A stretch of DNA of 64,000 bases, taken from NCBI RefSeq assembly GCF_018130465.1, contig NZ_JAFCKJ010000001.1, positions 744,001 to 808,000 of the forward strand. The letters are read 5' to 3'. Both the position numbers and the translations under genes were made by a program. The DNA comes from Bradyrhizobium canariense. Its GTDB lineage: Bacteria > Pseudomonadota > Alphaproteobacteria > Rhizobiales > Xanthobacteraceae. The notes under the pieces were generated by a model. That model saw only the letters and a program-made list of their open reading frames with translations, did not search any database and was not told the DNA's origin. Of the stretch, positions 17,674 through 26,225 are shown piece by piece (positions within the stretch are counted from its first letter, which is position 1; the number at the start of each line of letters is the position of its first letter).

Positions 17674-20600
17674 ATGGCGAGCTTCTTCATCGACAGGCCG
17701 ATCTTCGCCTGGGTGGTCGCGCTGTTCATCTGTCTGGTCGGCGCAATTTCGATTCCGCTGTTGCCGATCGCGCAGTACCCGATCATCGCGCCGCCTTCGA
17801 TCTCGATCTCGACCAGCTATCCCGGCGCCTCGCCCGAAAACCTCTACAACAGCGTCACGCGGCTGATCGAGGAGGAGCTCAACGGCGCCTCCGGCATCCT
17901 CAATTTCGAATCGACCAGCGACTCGCTCGGCCAGGTCGAGATCATCGCCAATTTCGTGCCGGGCACCGATACCAGCGCCGCCTCGGTCGAGGTGCAGAAC
18001 CGCATCAAGCGCGTCGAGGCGCGGCTGCCGCGCGCGGTGATCCAGCAGGGCATTCTGATCGAGGAAGCCTCCAGCGCGGTGCTCCAGATCATCACGCTGA
18101 ACTCGACCGACGGCAGCCTGGACGAGGTCGGCCTCGGCGACTTCATGATCCGTAACGTGCTCGGCGAGATCCGCCGCATCCCCGGCGTCGGCCGCGCCAC
18201 GCTGTATTCGACCGAGCGCAGCTTGCGCGTCTGGGTCGATCCGGCGAAGCTGGTCGGCTATGGCCTGACCGCCGACGACGTCAACAAGGCCATTGCCGCG
18301 CAGAACGCGCAGGTCGCTTCCGGCAGCATCGGCGCCGAGCCGTCGACCGCGACCCAGCGCACCTCCGCGCTGGTGCTGGTCAAGGGTCAGCTTTCGTCCC
18401 CGGATGAATTCGGCACCATCATCCTGCGCGCCAACGCCGACGGTTCGACCGTGCGACTGCGCGACGTCGCGCGCATCGAGGTCGGCGGCCTGAGTTACCA
18501 GTTCAACACCCGTCTCGACGGCAAGCCGACCGCCGGTCTTTCCGTTCTGATGTCGCCGACCGGCAATGCGCTGGCGACCGCGAGCGCCGTCGAAGAGAAG
18601 ATGAAGGAGCTGTCTCGCTTCTTCCCGGCCAATATCGGCTACGAGATTCCGTACAACATCACGCCCGTGGTCGAGGCCTCGATCAAGAAGGTGCTGACGA
18701 CGCTGGTCGAAGCCATCGTGCTGGTGTTCGTGGTGATGTTCGTGTTCCTGCAGAACATCCGCTACACCATCATTCCGACCATCGTGGTGCCGGTGGCGCT
18801 GCTGGGCGCCTGTACCACGCTGCTGCTCGCCGGCTACTCCATCAATATGCTCTCGATGTTCGGCATGGTGCTCGCGGTCGGCATCCTCGTCGACGATGCC
18901 ATCGTCGTGGTCGAGAACGTCGAGCGCATCATGGCCGAGGAGGGGCTTCCGCCGAAGGAAGCGACGCGGAAAGCGATGTCGCAGATCACCGGCGCCATCA
19001 TCGGCATCACGCTGGTCTTGATGGCCGTGTTCGTGCCGATGGCGTTCTTCCCGGGCTCGGTCGGCATCATCTACCGCCAGTTCTCGGTGACCATGGTTGC
19101 GGCGATCGGCTTCTCCGCCTTCCTGGCGCTGTCGCTGACGCCGGCGCTGTGCGCGACCTTGCTCAAGCCCGTTGCCGCCGGTCATGGCCATGCGAAAAAA
19201 GGCGTGTTCGGCTGGTTCAACCGCATGCTCGACGGCAGCAAGGAGGGTTATTCCCGCACCGTCGGCTTCTCGCTGAAGCGCACCGGCCGCTTGATGCTGG
19301 TCTATGTCGCACTGCTCGCCGGCCTGTCCTGGGCCTTCGTCAATCTGCCCGGCGGCTTCCTGCCGGTCGACGACCAGGGCTTCGTCACCACCGACGTGCA
19401 GACGCCGTCGGATTCGTCCTATGGCCGGACCGAGGCGGTGATCGAGAAAGTGGAAAAATACCTGGCGCAGCGCCCGGGCGTCGACAACGTCACCTTCCTC
19501 ACCGGCTTCAGCTTCTCCGGCCAGGGCATGAACACCGCGCAGGCCTTCATCACCCTGAAGGACTGGTCGGAGCGCGGGCCGAAGGATTCGGCAGCGGCGA
19601 TCGTCACTGACATCAACCGCGATTTGTCGTCGTCGATCCGCGACGCAAAGATCTCCGCGTTGCAGCCGCCGCCGATCGACAATCTCGGCAACTCCTCGGG
19701 CTTCTCGTTCCGCCTCCAGGACCGCGGCCAGAAGGGCTATCCGGCCTTGATGCGCGCCGCCGATCAGTTGATCGCGGAGGCCAATGCGAGCGCTGTGCTT
19801 CAGAAGGTCTATGTCGAGGGCCTGCCCGAGGCCGGCGTGGTCAATCTCGTGATCGACCGCGAAAAGGCCGGCGCCTTCGGCGTCACCTTCGAGGACATCA
19901 ACAACACGATCTCGACCAATCTCGGCTCGAACTACATCAACGACTTCCCGAACCGCGGCCGCATGCAGCGCGTCGTGGTGCAGGCCGATGCCCGCGACCG
20001 CATGCGGACCGAGGACATCCTCAACTACAACGTCAAGAACAGCCGCGGCCAGCTCGTGCCGTTCTCGTCCTTTACCACCGTGGAATGGGCGCGCGGACCG
20101 ACGCAGATCGCCGGCTTCAACTACTATCCGGCGGTGCGTATCTCCGGCGAGGCCAAGCCCGGCTTCACCTCGGGCGATGCCATCGCCGAGATGGAGCGGC
20201 TCGCGGGCAAGCTGCCGCGCGGCTTCGGCTATGAATGGACCGGGCAGTCGCTCCAGGAGAAGCTGTCGGGCTCGCAGGCGCCGTTCCTGCTCGGGCTCTC
20301 GGTATTCGTGGTGTTCCTGTGCCTGGCCGCACTCTACGAGAGCTGGACCATTCCGCTCGCTGTGCTGCTCACCGTGCCGCTCGGCATCGTCGGCGCGGTG
20401 GTCGCAGCGATGTTGCGCGGCCTGCCCAACGACGTCTATTTCACCGTCGGCCTGATCACCATCATTGGCCTTGCGGCAAAGGATGCGATCCTGATCATCG
20501 AGTTCGCCAAGGATCTGCGGAAAGAAGGCAAGCCGCTGGTGGATGCCACCATCGAGGCCTGTCGCCTGCGCTTCCGCCCGATCCTGATGACCGGCCTCGC

Positions 20601-20829
20601 CTTCATCTGCGGCGTGCTGCCGATGGCCATCGCCCACGGCGCCGGCGGCGCCAGCCAGCAGGCGCTCGGCAGCATCGTGATGGGCGGCATGATCGCCGTG
20701 GTGATCCTGGCGCTGCTGATGGTGCCGGTGTTCTTCGTGTCGGTGCAACGCGTGCTGGGCGGGGATCGGGAGAAGGCAGAGGAGAAGGGGGCCGAGGCGT
20801 ATGGGCCGCCGGCGCCGGCCAAGCTGTAA
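17674..20829 (+). CDS. RND multidrug efflux permease (AcrB/MexB type, HAE-1)
   Basis: This 1051-residue proton-driven pump starts MASFFIDRPIFAWVVALFIC, the classic N-terminus of HAE-1 pumps. It has twelve membrane helices in two groups of six and two large periplasmic loops. Helix 4 contains GILVDDAIVVVENVERIM with the paired aspartates of the proton relay. The second half ends with VPVFFVSVQRV. Length is normal. It is co-transcribed with the adaptor gene. Substrates cannot be predicted. A palindromic repeat follows the stop codon. No TetR/AcrR-type regulator is adjacent. Confidence 0.96.
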   Translation: MASFFIDRPIFAWVVALFICLVGAISIPLLPIAQYPIIAPPSISISTSYPGASPENLYNSVTRLIEEELNGASGILNFESTSDSLGQVEIIANFVPGTDTSAASVEVQNRIKRVEARLPRAVIQQGILIEEASSAVLQIITLNSTDGSLDEVGLGDFMIRNVLGEIRRIPGVGRATLYSTERSLRVWVDPAKLVGYGLTADDVNKAIAAQNAQVASGSIGAEPSTATQRTSALVLVKGQLSSPDEFGTIILRANADGSTVRLRDVARIEVGGLSYQFNTRLDGKPTAGLSVLMSPTGNALATASAVEEKMKELSRFFPANIGYEIPYNITPVVEASIKKVLTTLVEAIVLVFVVMFVFLQNIRYTIIPTIVVPVALLGACTTLLLAGYSINMLSMFGMVLAVGILVDDAIVVVENVERIMAEEGLPPKEATRKAMSQITGAIIGITLVLMAVFVPMAFFPGSVGIIYRQFSVTMVAAIGFSAFLALSLTPALCATLLKPVAAGHGHAKKGVFGWFNRMLDGSKEGYSRTVGFSLKRTGRLMLVYVALLAGLSWAFVNLPGGFLPVDDQGFVTTDVQTPSDSSYGRTEAVIEKVEKYLAQRPGVDNVTFLTGFSFSGQGMNTAQAFITLKDWSERGPKDSAAAIVTDINRDLSSSIRDAKISALQPPPIDNLGNSSGFSFRLQDRGQKGYPALMRAADQLIAEANASAVLQKVYVEGLPEAGVVNLVIDREKAGAFGVTFEDINNTISTNLGSNYINDFPNRGRMQRVVVQADARDRMRTEDILNYNVKNSRGQLVPFSSFTTVEWARGPTQIAGFNYYPAVRISGEAKPGFTSGDAIAEMERLAGKLPRGFGYEWTGQSLQEKLSGSQAPFLLGLSVFVVFLCLAALYESWTIPLAVLLTVPLGIVGAVVAAMLRGLPNDVYFTVGLITIIGLAAKDAILIIEFAKDLRKEGKPLVDATIEACRLRFRPILMTGLAFICGVLPMAIAHGAGGASQQALGSIVMGGMIAVVILALLMVPVFFVSVQRVLGGDREKAEEKGAEAYGPPAPAKL

Positions 20830-20836
20830 GGTGAGG

Positions 20837-20939
20837 TGTCATGCCCCGCGCAGGCGGGGCATCCAGTACCCCGCGGCTTTTCCGTATCCAACAGACGTCT
20901 CTGGAATACTGGATCATCCGCCTTCGCGGATGATGACAG
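20837..20939. repeat. Palindromic intergenic repeat, family B copy 1
   Basis: It contains the hairpin ATGCCCCGCGCAGGCGGGGCAT, with CCAGTA answered by TACTGG, and a second hairpin, ATCCGCCTTCGCGGAT. The same order recurs at 33321-33423. It directly follows the RND pump gene. The remaining 193 bases to the ATPase gene show only a small inverted repeat (AATCCAG 21049-21055 with CTGGATT 21065-21071). Confidence 0.8.
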
Positions 20940-21132
20940 TCAGGTTTGGAGCTGCCGTCTTCACCCAGACAGCTCAGCACATTCGCCGGCGCTGGTGAGA
21001 GTCGACCACTGAACGCCGGATCGGTCGGCTTGATTTCCCGGAGGCCTCAATCCAGACTGCATCCCTGGATTGAAACAACGTATTCGCGCCGCCCCGCGAA
21101 TGCACAGGCACCCCGCCGATCGAAAGCATGTC

Positions 21133-22260
21133 ATGCGTCCGACCGAAATTGCGATCTCGAACTATCGCTCCATTCGGCGGCTCTCCATACCCATCCATCC
21201 CTTGTCCGTGTTCGTTGGCGAAAATGGAGTCGGCAAGTCCAATCTCTACAAGTCCTTGTCGCTGTTGCGCGACGCGGCGACCGGTCAAATCACCCGCACG
21301 ATCGCCGATGAAGGCGGATTGAATTCGGTCTGCTGGTCCGGCATTCGCAAGCGAGGCGAAGACGGGCGGCTGCGGCTGTCGGCCACATTCGACAGCATGA
21401 GGTATTTCATCGAGCTCGGGTTTCCCAGCCCGCTTCAAGCCGCGTTTCCCGGCGAGCCGATGATCAAAGCCGAAACTATCGAAACGACGCGCGGCAAACG
21501 AACGGTCAAGCTGATGGAGCGCATCAATTCGCTCATCAGCGTCCGCGGCGAGAGCGGCGCCTGGAGCAGCCACAAGGATGCGGTGCTGCCGTCAGAGACC
21601 GCGCTTGCGGCTTTTTCCGATGGCAAGCAATGCCCGGAAATCGACCTGATCAGAAATGCGATGCTGGGCTGGCGATTCTATCATGACTTTCGCACTGATC
21701 CGGCGTCTCCGATACGAAAGCCTTGTCTCGCGATCGCAACGCCCTCGCTCAGCGCCGATGGAATCGATTTGGCTGCCACCCTGGCGACCCTCTATGTCAT
21801 TCGGGAAGACGCCAACGACCTGCAGGACGCAATCCAGGATGCATTCCCGGGCGCCGAACTCCGCGCGTGGGAAGAAAACGGCAGGTGTGAATTCGATCTG
21901 CAATTGGAGGATATGCCGCGGCCGTTCAGGGCTCACGAATTGTCCGATGGGACGCTGAAATACATCTGCCTGCTCGCAGTGTTCATGGGTTACCGGCTGC
22001 CGCCGTTCATCGCGCTGAACGAGCCCGAGACCAGTCTGCATCCGTCGCTGCTGGCGCCGCTGGCCCGGCTCATCACCAAGGCATCACGCCGCGCCGACAT
22101 CTGGATTGTCACCCATTCGGAGCAACTGATGGACGCACTGCGAAGCGAGAGTTCGGTCCCGCTTCGCCGGGTGATCAAATCGAAAGGCGCCACGACGATC
22201 GAGGGCCTGACCATTGGCGGTGAATATCGCGACGGGGAAGACGACGAGGACGCTTCTTGA
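21133..22260 (+). CDS. AAA family ATPase, single-domain ABC-like (COG4637 type)
   Basis: This 375-residue SMC/OLD-like ATPase without a TOPRIM domain opens IAISNYRSIRRLSIPIHPLS. Walker A is GENGVGKSN, the signature-like element is LSDGTLKYICLLAV, Walker B is FIALNEPETSLHP, and WIVTHSEQL follows. The Walker B carries Asn where Asp is usual (LNEPE). I believe this is normal for this branch, but have not checked. No nuclease or partner gene is linked, so a defence role is not supported. ATG 21133 gives the family-like start. It converges on the suhB-like gene with 25 bases between stops. Confidence 0.88.
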   Translation: MRPTEIAISNYRSIRRLSIPIHPLSVFVGENGVGKSNLYKSLSLLRDAATGQITRTIADEGGLNSVCWSGIRKRGEDGRLRLSATFDSMRYFIELGFPSPLQAAFPGEPMIKAETIETTRGKRTVKLMERINSLISVRGESGAWSSHKDAVLPSETALAAFSDGKQCPEIDLIRNAMLGWRFYHDFRTDPASPIRKPCLAIATPSLSADGIDLAATLATLYVIREDANDLQDAIQDAFPGAELRAWEENGRCEFDLQLEDMPRPFRAHELSDGTLKYICLLAVFMGYRLPPFIALNEPETSLHPSLLAPLARLITKASRRADIWIVTHSEQLMDALRSESSVPLRRVIKSKGATTIEGLTIGGEYRDGEDDEDAS

Positions 22261-22285
22261 ACGTCGAGCCGTTGTGCTACTACGC

Positions 22286-23071
22286 CTACTTCCGCAAAGT
22301 CTTCACCAATTCCCCGTGCACGAACTCATTTCCGCACACGACATGCCCGGTGACCAGCGCGTCGCCCGGCGTGTCGATGTCGGTCACCGTCCCACCCGCT
22401 TCGCGCACCATGATTATGCCGGCGGCGACGTCCCAGGACTGCAGATTGCGTTCCCAGTAGCCGTCGAGGCGGCCGGCGGCGACGAAGGCGAGGTCGAGGG
22501 AGGCGGCGCCGAAGCGGCGCAAGCCCGCGACGCGGTCCTGGATCGCGGTCATCTCGCGGCGGAATTCCTCGTGGTCGCCGCGGCCGATATGGGGCAGGCC
22601 GCAGGCCACCACGCATTCGTTGAGCTGGCGGCGGCCGGCCACGCGCAGGCGCTGGTCGTTGAGGAAGGCGCCCTTGCCGCGCTCGGCGATGTAGAGCTCG
22701 TCATTGGCGGGGTTGTAGATCACGCCCGCGATGATGGTGCCTTCGCGCGACAGCCCGATCGAGATCGCGAATTGCGGGATGCCGTGCAGGAAGTTGGTGG
22801 TGCCGTCGAGCGGATCGACGATCCAGGTGTGACTCTTGTCGCCGCCCTCGCGCGTGCCGCCTTCCTCGCCGATGAAGCCGTAGCCGGGCCGCGCCTTGGC
22901 GAGATCCTGGTAGAGAATCTCCTCGGCGCGCTTGTCGGCGAGCGAGACGAAGTTCGCCGGCCCCTTCAGCGAGACTTGCAAATGCTCGATCTCGCCGAGA
23001 TCGCGCTTGAGGCTGCGGCCGGCGCGGCGCGCGGCCTTGACCATGACGTTGATAGTTGCGGAATACAGCAT
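22286..23071 (-). CDS. Inositol monophosphatase family protein (SuhB-like)
   Basis: This 261-residue Mg-dependent phosphatase has metal-site motifs FIGEEGG (Glu), WIVDPLDGTTNF (two Asp) and LQSWDVAAGIIMVREAGG. It may hydrolyse inositol-1-phosphate or histidinol phosphate. SuhB in E. coli is also an rRNA antitermination factor. The frame is open to 23155. ATG 23071 gives the family start MLYSATINVMVKAARRAG. It follows the Sel1 gene on the same strand after about 130 bases, which contain a tandem repeat. Confidence 0.94.
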   Translation of the reverse strand: MLYSATINVMVKAARRAGRSLKRDLGEIEHLQVSLKGPANFVSLADKRAEEILYQDLAKARPGYGFIGEEGGTREGGDKSHTWIVDPLDGTTNFLHGIPQFAISIGLSREGTIIAGVIYNPANDELYIAERGKGAFLNDQRLRVAGRRQLNECVVACGLPHIGRGDHEEFRREMTAIQDRVAGLRRFGAASLDLAFVAAGRLDGYWERNLQSWDVAAGIIMVREAGGTVTDIDTPGDALVTGHVVCGNEFVHGELVKTLRK

Positions 23072-23150
23072 GAGCTCTGGTCTTGATCGGGGGAAATGGC
23101 GCCGAAATCGCGCCTGTTTGAGGGATTGGGTGCCCTGCGAGGGGCCCAAC

Positions 23151-23209
23151 GTCAAGTCATTGCTTCAAGTCATTTGGCTTCAAGTCATTTGGCGTCAAGT
23201 CATTTGGTC
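23151..23209. repeat. Tandem repeat of about 15 bp, four copies
   Basis: The unit TCAAGTCATTTGGCT starts at 23152, 23165, 23180 and 23195, with spacings of 13, 15 and 15. The last copy overlaps the stop codon of the Sel1 gene (TCA at 23200-23202 on the plus strand), so the array begins in the coding end and continues into the intergenic gap. Slippage-prone arrays of this kind vary between strains. Confidence 0.85.
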
Positions 23210-24318
23210 CCGAGCCATTTCCTGGCGGCGGCCTCGGCCTTGGAGCGGTCGTCGGGGGGGAGGTCGGAGAACTGCTTGTCCAGCTCCGGATCGCCTTTGC
23301 CGGCGGTCTTGGCCACCAGATGCCATTTAAAGCCCTCGACCTTGTCCATGGCCGTGCCCATGCCGTTGATCAGCACCCAGGCCAGCCGGTTCTGCGCGAT
23401 CGCGCTGCCCTGGCGGGACGCCTTGCGGAGCAGGGCTACGGCCGCCGGCTGGTTCTTCGGCGTGCCGGTGCCGTTGAACAGCGCGATGGCGTATTCCACC
23501 TCCGCATCGACATTGTCGGTCAGCGTAGCGGCCTGGAGCAGACGCACCGCCCGTTCCGGGTCCTTCGGCACGCCAGTGCCTTCCTTGTAGAAGGTCGCAA
23601 GCGCGTATTGCGCCTCGGGCAGGCCGGCGTCAGCCGCCTGGCGCAGCAGCTCGGCGGAGCGCTTGACGTCCTGCGGCAGGGTCTGGCCGTCGAGATAGAG
23701 CAGCGCGAGGTTATAGGCCGCCTTGGGCTCGCCGAGCTTGGCGGCGGACGCCATCAGCTTCACGGCTTCGTTTTTGTCGACCGGGCCGCCGCGGCCGGAA
23801 ATCCTGAGCATGGCGAGCGCGAACATCGCCTCGCGATCGCCGGCGTCGGAAGCGCGCTTGTACCATTGCAGCGCCTTGGCGTAGTCGCGCCGGATGCCCA
23901 TGGCGTTGGAATAGAGCTCACCCAGCATGGTCATCGCCTTGGCATCGCCGGTCTCGGCACGGGCGGTGGCGAGATCGAAGGCGGTCTTGTACTGGCCGCG
24001 CTGATAGGCGCCGAACACCAGATCGACGTTGGGATTGTCGGTCGGCGGCGCCGGGATCACGGTCGCGGCCGGGGCAGGCTTTGGGGAAGCTGAAGGCTTG
24101 GGGGAGGCTGAAGGCTTTGGGGAGGTTGAAGGTTTGGGGGACGCTGAAGGTTTGGGTGCCGGCGCGGCCTCCTTCTTCTTGGTGACCGGGGCCGGCTTCG
24201 GCTTCTGCTTCTCGGCCGACGGGCTCGGCATTGCAGCCGGCGGCGTGATCTGGAGCTGCGCGACCGCGGGCGCCGTCAGCAGCAGCGTGGCCAGGATCGT
24301 GATGCGCGGGAGCTTCAT
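23200..24318 (-). CDS. Sel1-repeat (TPR-like) secreted protein
   Basis: These 372 residues have a signal peptide (MKLPRITILATLLLTAPAVA) and a Lys/Pro/Ser/Ala-rich segment containing four SPKPSA/T-type repeats (about residues 50-90). Five or more Sel1 repeats follow, such as AKALQWYKRASDAGDREAMF and AVRLLQAATLTDNVDAEVEY. Sel1 proteins are scaffolds, often for exopolysaccharide or cell-envelope processes. The DNA coding the Pro-rich part (24068-24160) is itself tandemly repeated. It starts eight bases after the thiE-like gene and is probably co-transcribed. The signal peptide supports ATG 24318 over upstream starts. Confidence 0.9.
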   Translation of the reverse strand: MKLPRITILATLLLTAPAVAQLQITPPAAMPSPSAEKQKPKPAPVTKKKEAAPAPKPSASPKPSTSPKPSASPKPSASPKPAPAATVIPAPPTDNPNVDLVFGAYQRGQYKTAFDLATARAETGDAKAMTMLGELYSNAMGIRRDYAKALQWYKRASDAGDREAMFALAMLRISGRGGPVDKNEAVKLMASAAKLGEPKAAYNLALLYLDGQTLPQDVKRSAELLRQAADAGLPEAQYALATFYKEGTGVPKDPERAVRLLQAATLTDNVDAEVEYAIALFNGTGTPKNQPAAVALLRKASRQGSAIAQNRLAWVLINGMGTAMDKVEGFKWHLVAKTAGKGDPELDKQFSDLPPDDRSKAEAAARKWLGTK

Positions 24319-24326
24319 GTCGGGCG

Positions 24327-25016
24327 CTAGCCGTGCTCGCTGTCCGCGGGATTCTGGTCCACAGACGCAGCCGCAAAGGCCTTCTTGATCGCAGCGTCGG
24401 CCTCGATCAATGCAGCCTTCGGCCCGCGCGGATCGGCCCAGATGAACTCGCCGACCAGCACGAAATCGGCGCCGCTGGCCGCGAAGTCGTGGGCCTCTTC
24501 CAGCGAGGTCGCAAAGCCGACGCAGGGCGGCTCGAACAGCTCGGCCCACCAGTCAAGCCGCTCGGCGATCGCCTGCGATGACGGCCGCTGTCCCTTCGCA
24601 TCAGGCTCGCCGAACAGCACATAGTCCGCGCCGATCTCGCCCGCATCCATGGAATGGTGTCGCGTCGTCAGTCCGCCGACGCCGGCGATGCGATCGGGCT
24701 TGAGCGATGGCAGGGCTTCTTTCAGCGCGGCGATGCCGGGCAGGTGCGCGCCATCGGCGCCGCCACGTGCGACGAGCTCAGCATGGCCCTCGACGAGCAG
24801 CGCGGCGCCTGCTCTCTGCACCGGCGGCGCGAAGGCCTTGATACGCGTGATCATGGTGCGCTGGTCGGTCTCCTTCAGCCGCAGCAGCACGGCCGCGACG
24901 TCGGCAGCGGCAAGCAGGCCCGGCAGCTCTGCCAGAAGCGAAGCGGGATCATCGACAACGGGCGTCGCGAGATAGAGACGCGGCGCCGGGCGCGGCGGAG
25001 GAGATTTGTTCGACAA
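24327..25016 (-). CDS. Thiamine-phosphate synthase family protein (ThiE-like)
   Basis: This 229-residue TIM-barrel protein is related to ThiE, which joins HMP-PP and the thiazole phosphate. Recognisable parts are RLYLATPVVDD, ALLVEGHAELVARGGADGAHLPG, a GADYVLFGEPDAKG phosphate loop, and ASGADFVLVGEFIW. The usual ThiE signature (VHLGQ.D) is altered to AHLPG, and the family's GPvf.T.tK motif reads FGEPDAKG. It may be a divergent paralogue rather than the biosynthetic enzyme, and no other thiamine genes are near. It lies three bases after the class I aldolase gene. Confidence 0.8.
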   Translation of the reverse strand: MSNKSPPPRPAPRLYLATPVVDDPASLLAELPGLLAAADVAAVLLRLKETDQRTMITRIKAFAPPVQRAGAALLVEGHAELVARGGADGAHLPGIAALKEALPSLKPDRIAGVGGLTTRHHSMDAGEIGADYVLFGEPDAKGQRPSSQAIAERLDWWAELFEPPCVGFATSLEEAHDFAASGADFVLVGEFIWADPRGPKAALIEADAAIKKAFAAASVDQNPADSEHG

Positions 25017-25019
25017 GAT

Positions 25020-26045
25020 CTAGGCCGCCTTCTTTTCCAGGCTGCTTTGCCATTCGCCCTTGGAGGCGAGGCCATTCATGCGCGCGCGGTGACTGAATGC
25101 GTCTTGTCCGGCCGCGACGTTCTCGGCCTTGCCCGACCAGGCCTTCTGCGGTGCGGCCTGGAGTGCGCGACCGTAGGAGAAGGTCAGGCCCCAGGGCAGC
25201 GGGCCGAGCTTGTGCATGGCGTTGAGATGCGCGGTTGCCTCTTCATCCGACTGGCCGCCGGAGAGGAAGGCGATGCCGGGCACCGCCGCGGGCACGCAAG
25301 CCTTGAGCAGCCGTATCGTCGTCTCCGCGACCTCCTCGACGGAAGCCTGCTTCGCGCATGTCTTGCCGGAGACTGCCATGTTCGGCTTCAGCACCATGCC
25401 CTCGAGCGCGACGCGCTGCACGCGCAATTCCTGAAACGTCTTGTTGAGCACACGGCTCGTCACCTCATAGCAGCGATCGATGTCGTGATCGCCGTCCATC
25501 AACACTTCGGGCTCGACGATCGGCACGATCTGCGCGGCCTGGCACAGCGCCGCATAGCGTGCCAGCGCGTGGGCGTTGACGCTGATCGCGGTCATCGAGG
25601 GGATACCACTGCCGATGTCGATCACCGCGCGCCATTTGGCGAAGCGCGCGCCGCGCTCGTAGTATCTCTTCAAGCGCTCGGCGAGCTTGTCGAGCCCGAC
25701 GGTGACGAGCTCGCCCGGACACATCGGCAGGCCTTGCGTGCCCTCGTCGACCTTGATGCCGGGAATGGCGCCGCTGCTCTCGATCAGCTTGACCAGGGGC
25801 GTGCCGTCCTTCGCATCCTGCCAGATCGTCTCGTCATAGAGGATGACGCCGGAGATGTACTGGCTCATGGCTTCCTTCGAGCGGAACAGCATCTCGCGAT
25901 AGGCGCGGCGGCTCTCTTCGGTCGATTCCACGCCGATCGCGTCGAAACGCTTCTTGATGGTACCGGAGGATTCGTCGGCGGCAAGGATGCCCTTGCCGGG
26001 CGCGACCAGAGCGGTCGCGATCCTGTTGAGCTCAGTCAGATTCAT
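25020..26045 (-). CDS. Class I fructose-bisphosphate aldolase
   Basis: This 341-residue enzyme cleaves fructose-1,6-bisphosphate through a Schiff base. Visible motifs are GKGILAADESSGTIKKRF, KWRAVIDIG, IVPIVEPEVLMDGDHDI and EGMVLKPNM with the Schiff-base lysine; FLSGGQSDEEAT follows. GGGAGGACA precedes ATG 26045, while the open frame upstream to 26171 crosses the intergenic repeat. It directly follows a class II aldolase gene on the same strand, an unusual doubling. Glycolysis/Calvin-cycle role expected. Confidence 0.95.
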   Translation of the reverse strand: MNLTELNRIATALVAPGKGILAADESSGTIKKRFDAIGVESTEESRRAYREMLFRSKEAMSQYISGVILYDETIWQDAKDGTPLVKLIESSGAIPGIKVDEGTQGLPMCPGELVTVGLDKLAERLKRYYERGARFAKWRAVIDIGSGIPSMTAISVNAHALARYAALCQAAQIVPIVEPEVLMDGDHDIDRCYEVTSRVLNKTFQELRVQRVALEGMVLKPNMAVSGKTCAKQASVEEVAETTIRLLKACVPAAVPGIAFLSGGQSDEEATAHLNAMHKLGPLPWGLTFSYGRALQAAPQKAWSGKAENVAAGQDAFSHRARMNGLASKGEWQSSLEKKAA

Positions 26046-26159
26046 CGAGATGTCCTCCCAAAACGATTCTGCCCTTGCGGGTGAAAATAGACCGTTCCCG
26101 GGCAAATGCCGAGTTAACGTTCGTCGCAGGGTCAAGGGGGGAGGGCTTTGGCGCTGGCA

Positions 26160-26215
26160 CAAGGGCGTCATCCCGGGCTCGCCGCTTTGCGGCGCCCCGG
26201 AATGACCGAGAAAGT
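26160..26215. repeat. Short intergenic palindrome between the two aldolase genes
   Basis: GTCATCCCGGG at the left and CCCCGGAATGAC at the right frame the hairpin CGCCGCTTTGCGGCG. It looks like a shortened form of the window's other palindromic elements. On the minus strand it lies just after the class II aldolase stop and before the class I aldolase, so it may adjust transcript stability between them. Confidence 0.6.
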
Positions 26216-26225
26216 GGGGGCAGGC

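Noticed and set aside
16570-20748. Very long open frame of about 1390 codons on the minus strand
   Set aside because: It is the reverse complement of the RND efflux genes, is His/Asp/Arg-rich with no recognisable fold, and is a high-GC shadow.
21133-22260. OLD-type or other defence ATPase
   Set aside because: No TOPRIM domain or effector gene is present and neighbours are housekeeping or efflux genes.
23151-23209. CRISPR array
   Set aside because: Units of 15 bp are directly adjacent without spacers.
24068-24160. CRISPR-like repeat
   Set aside because: Units are short, contiguous and in frame, encoding a Pro-rich linker; no spacers and no cas genes are present.
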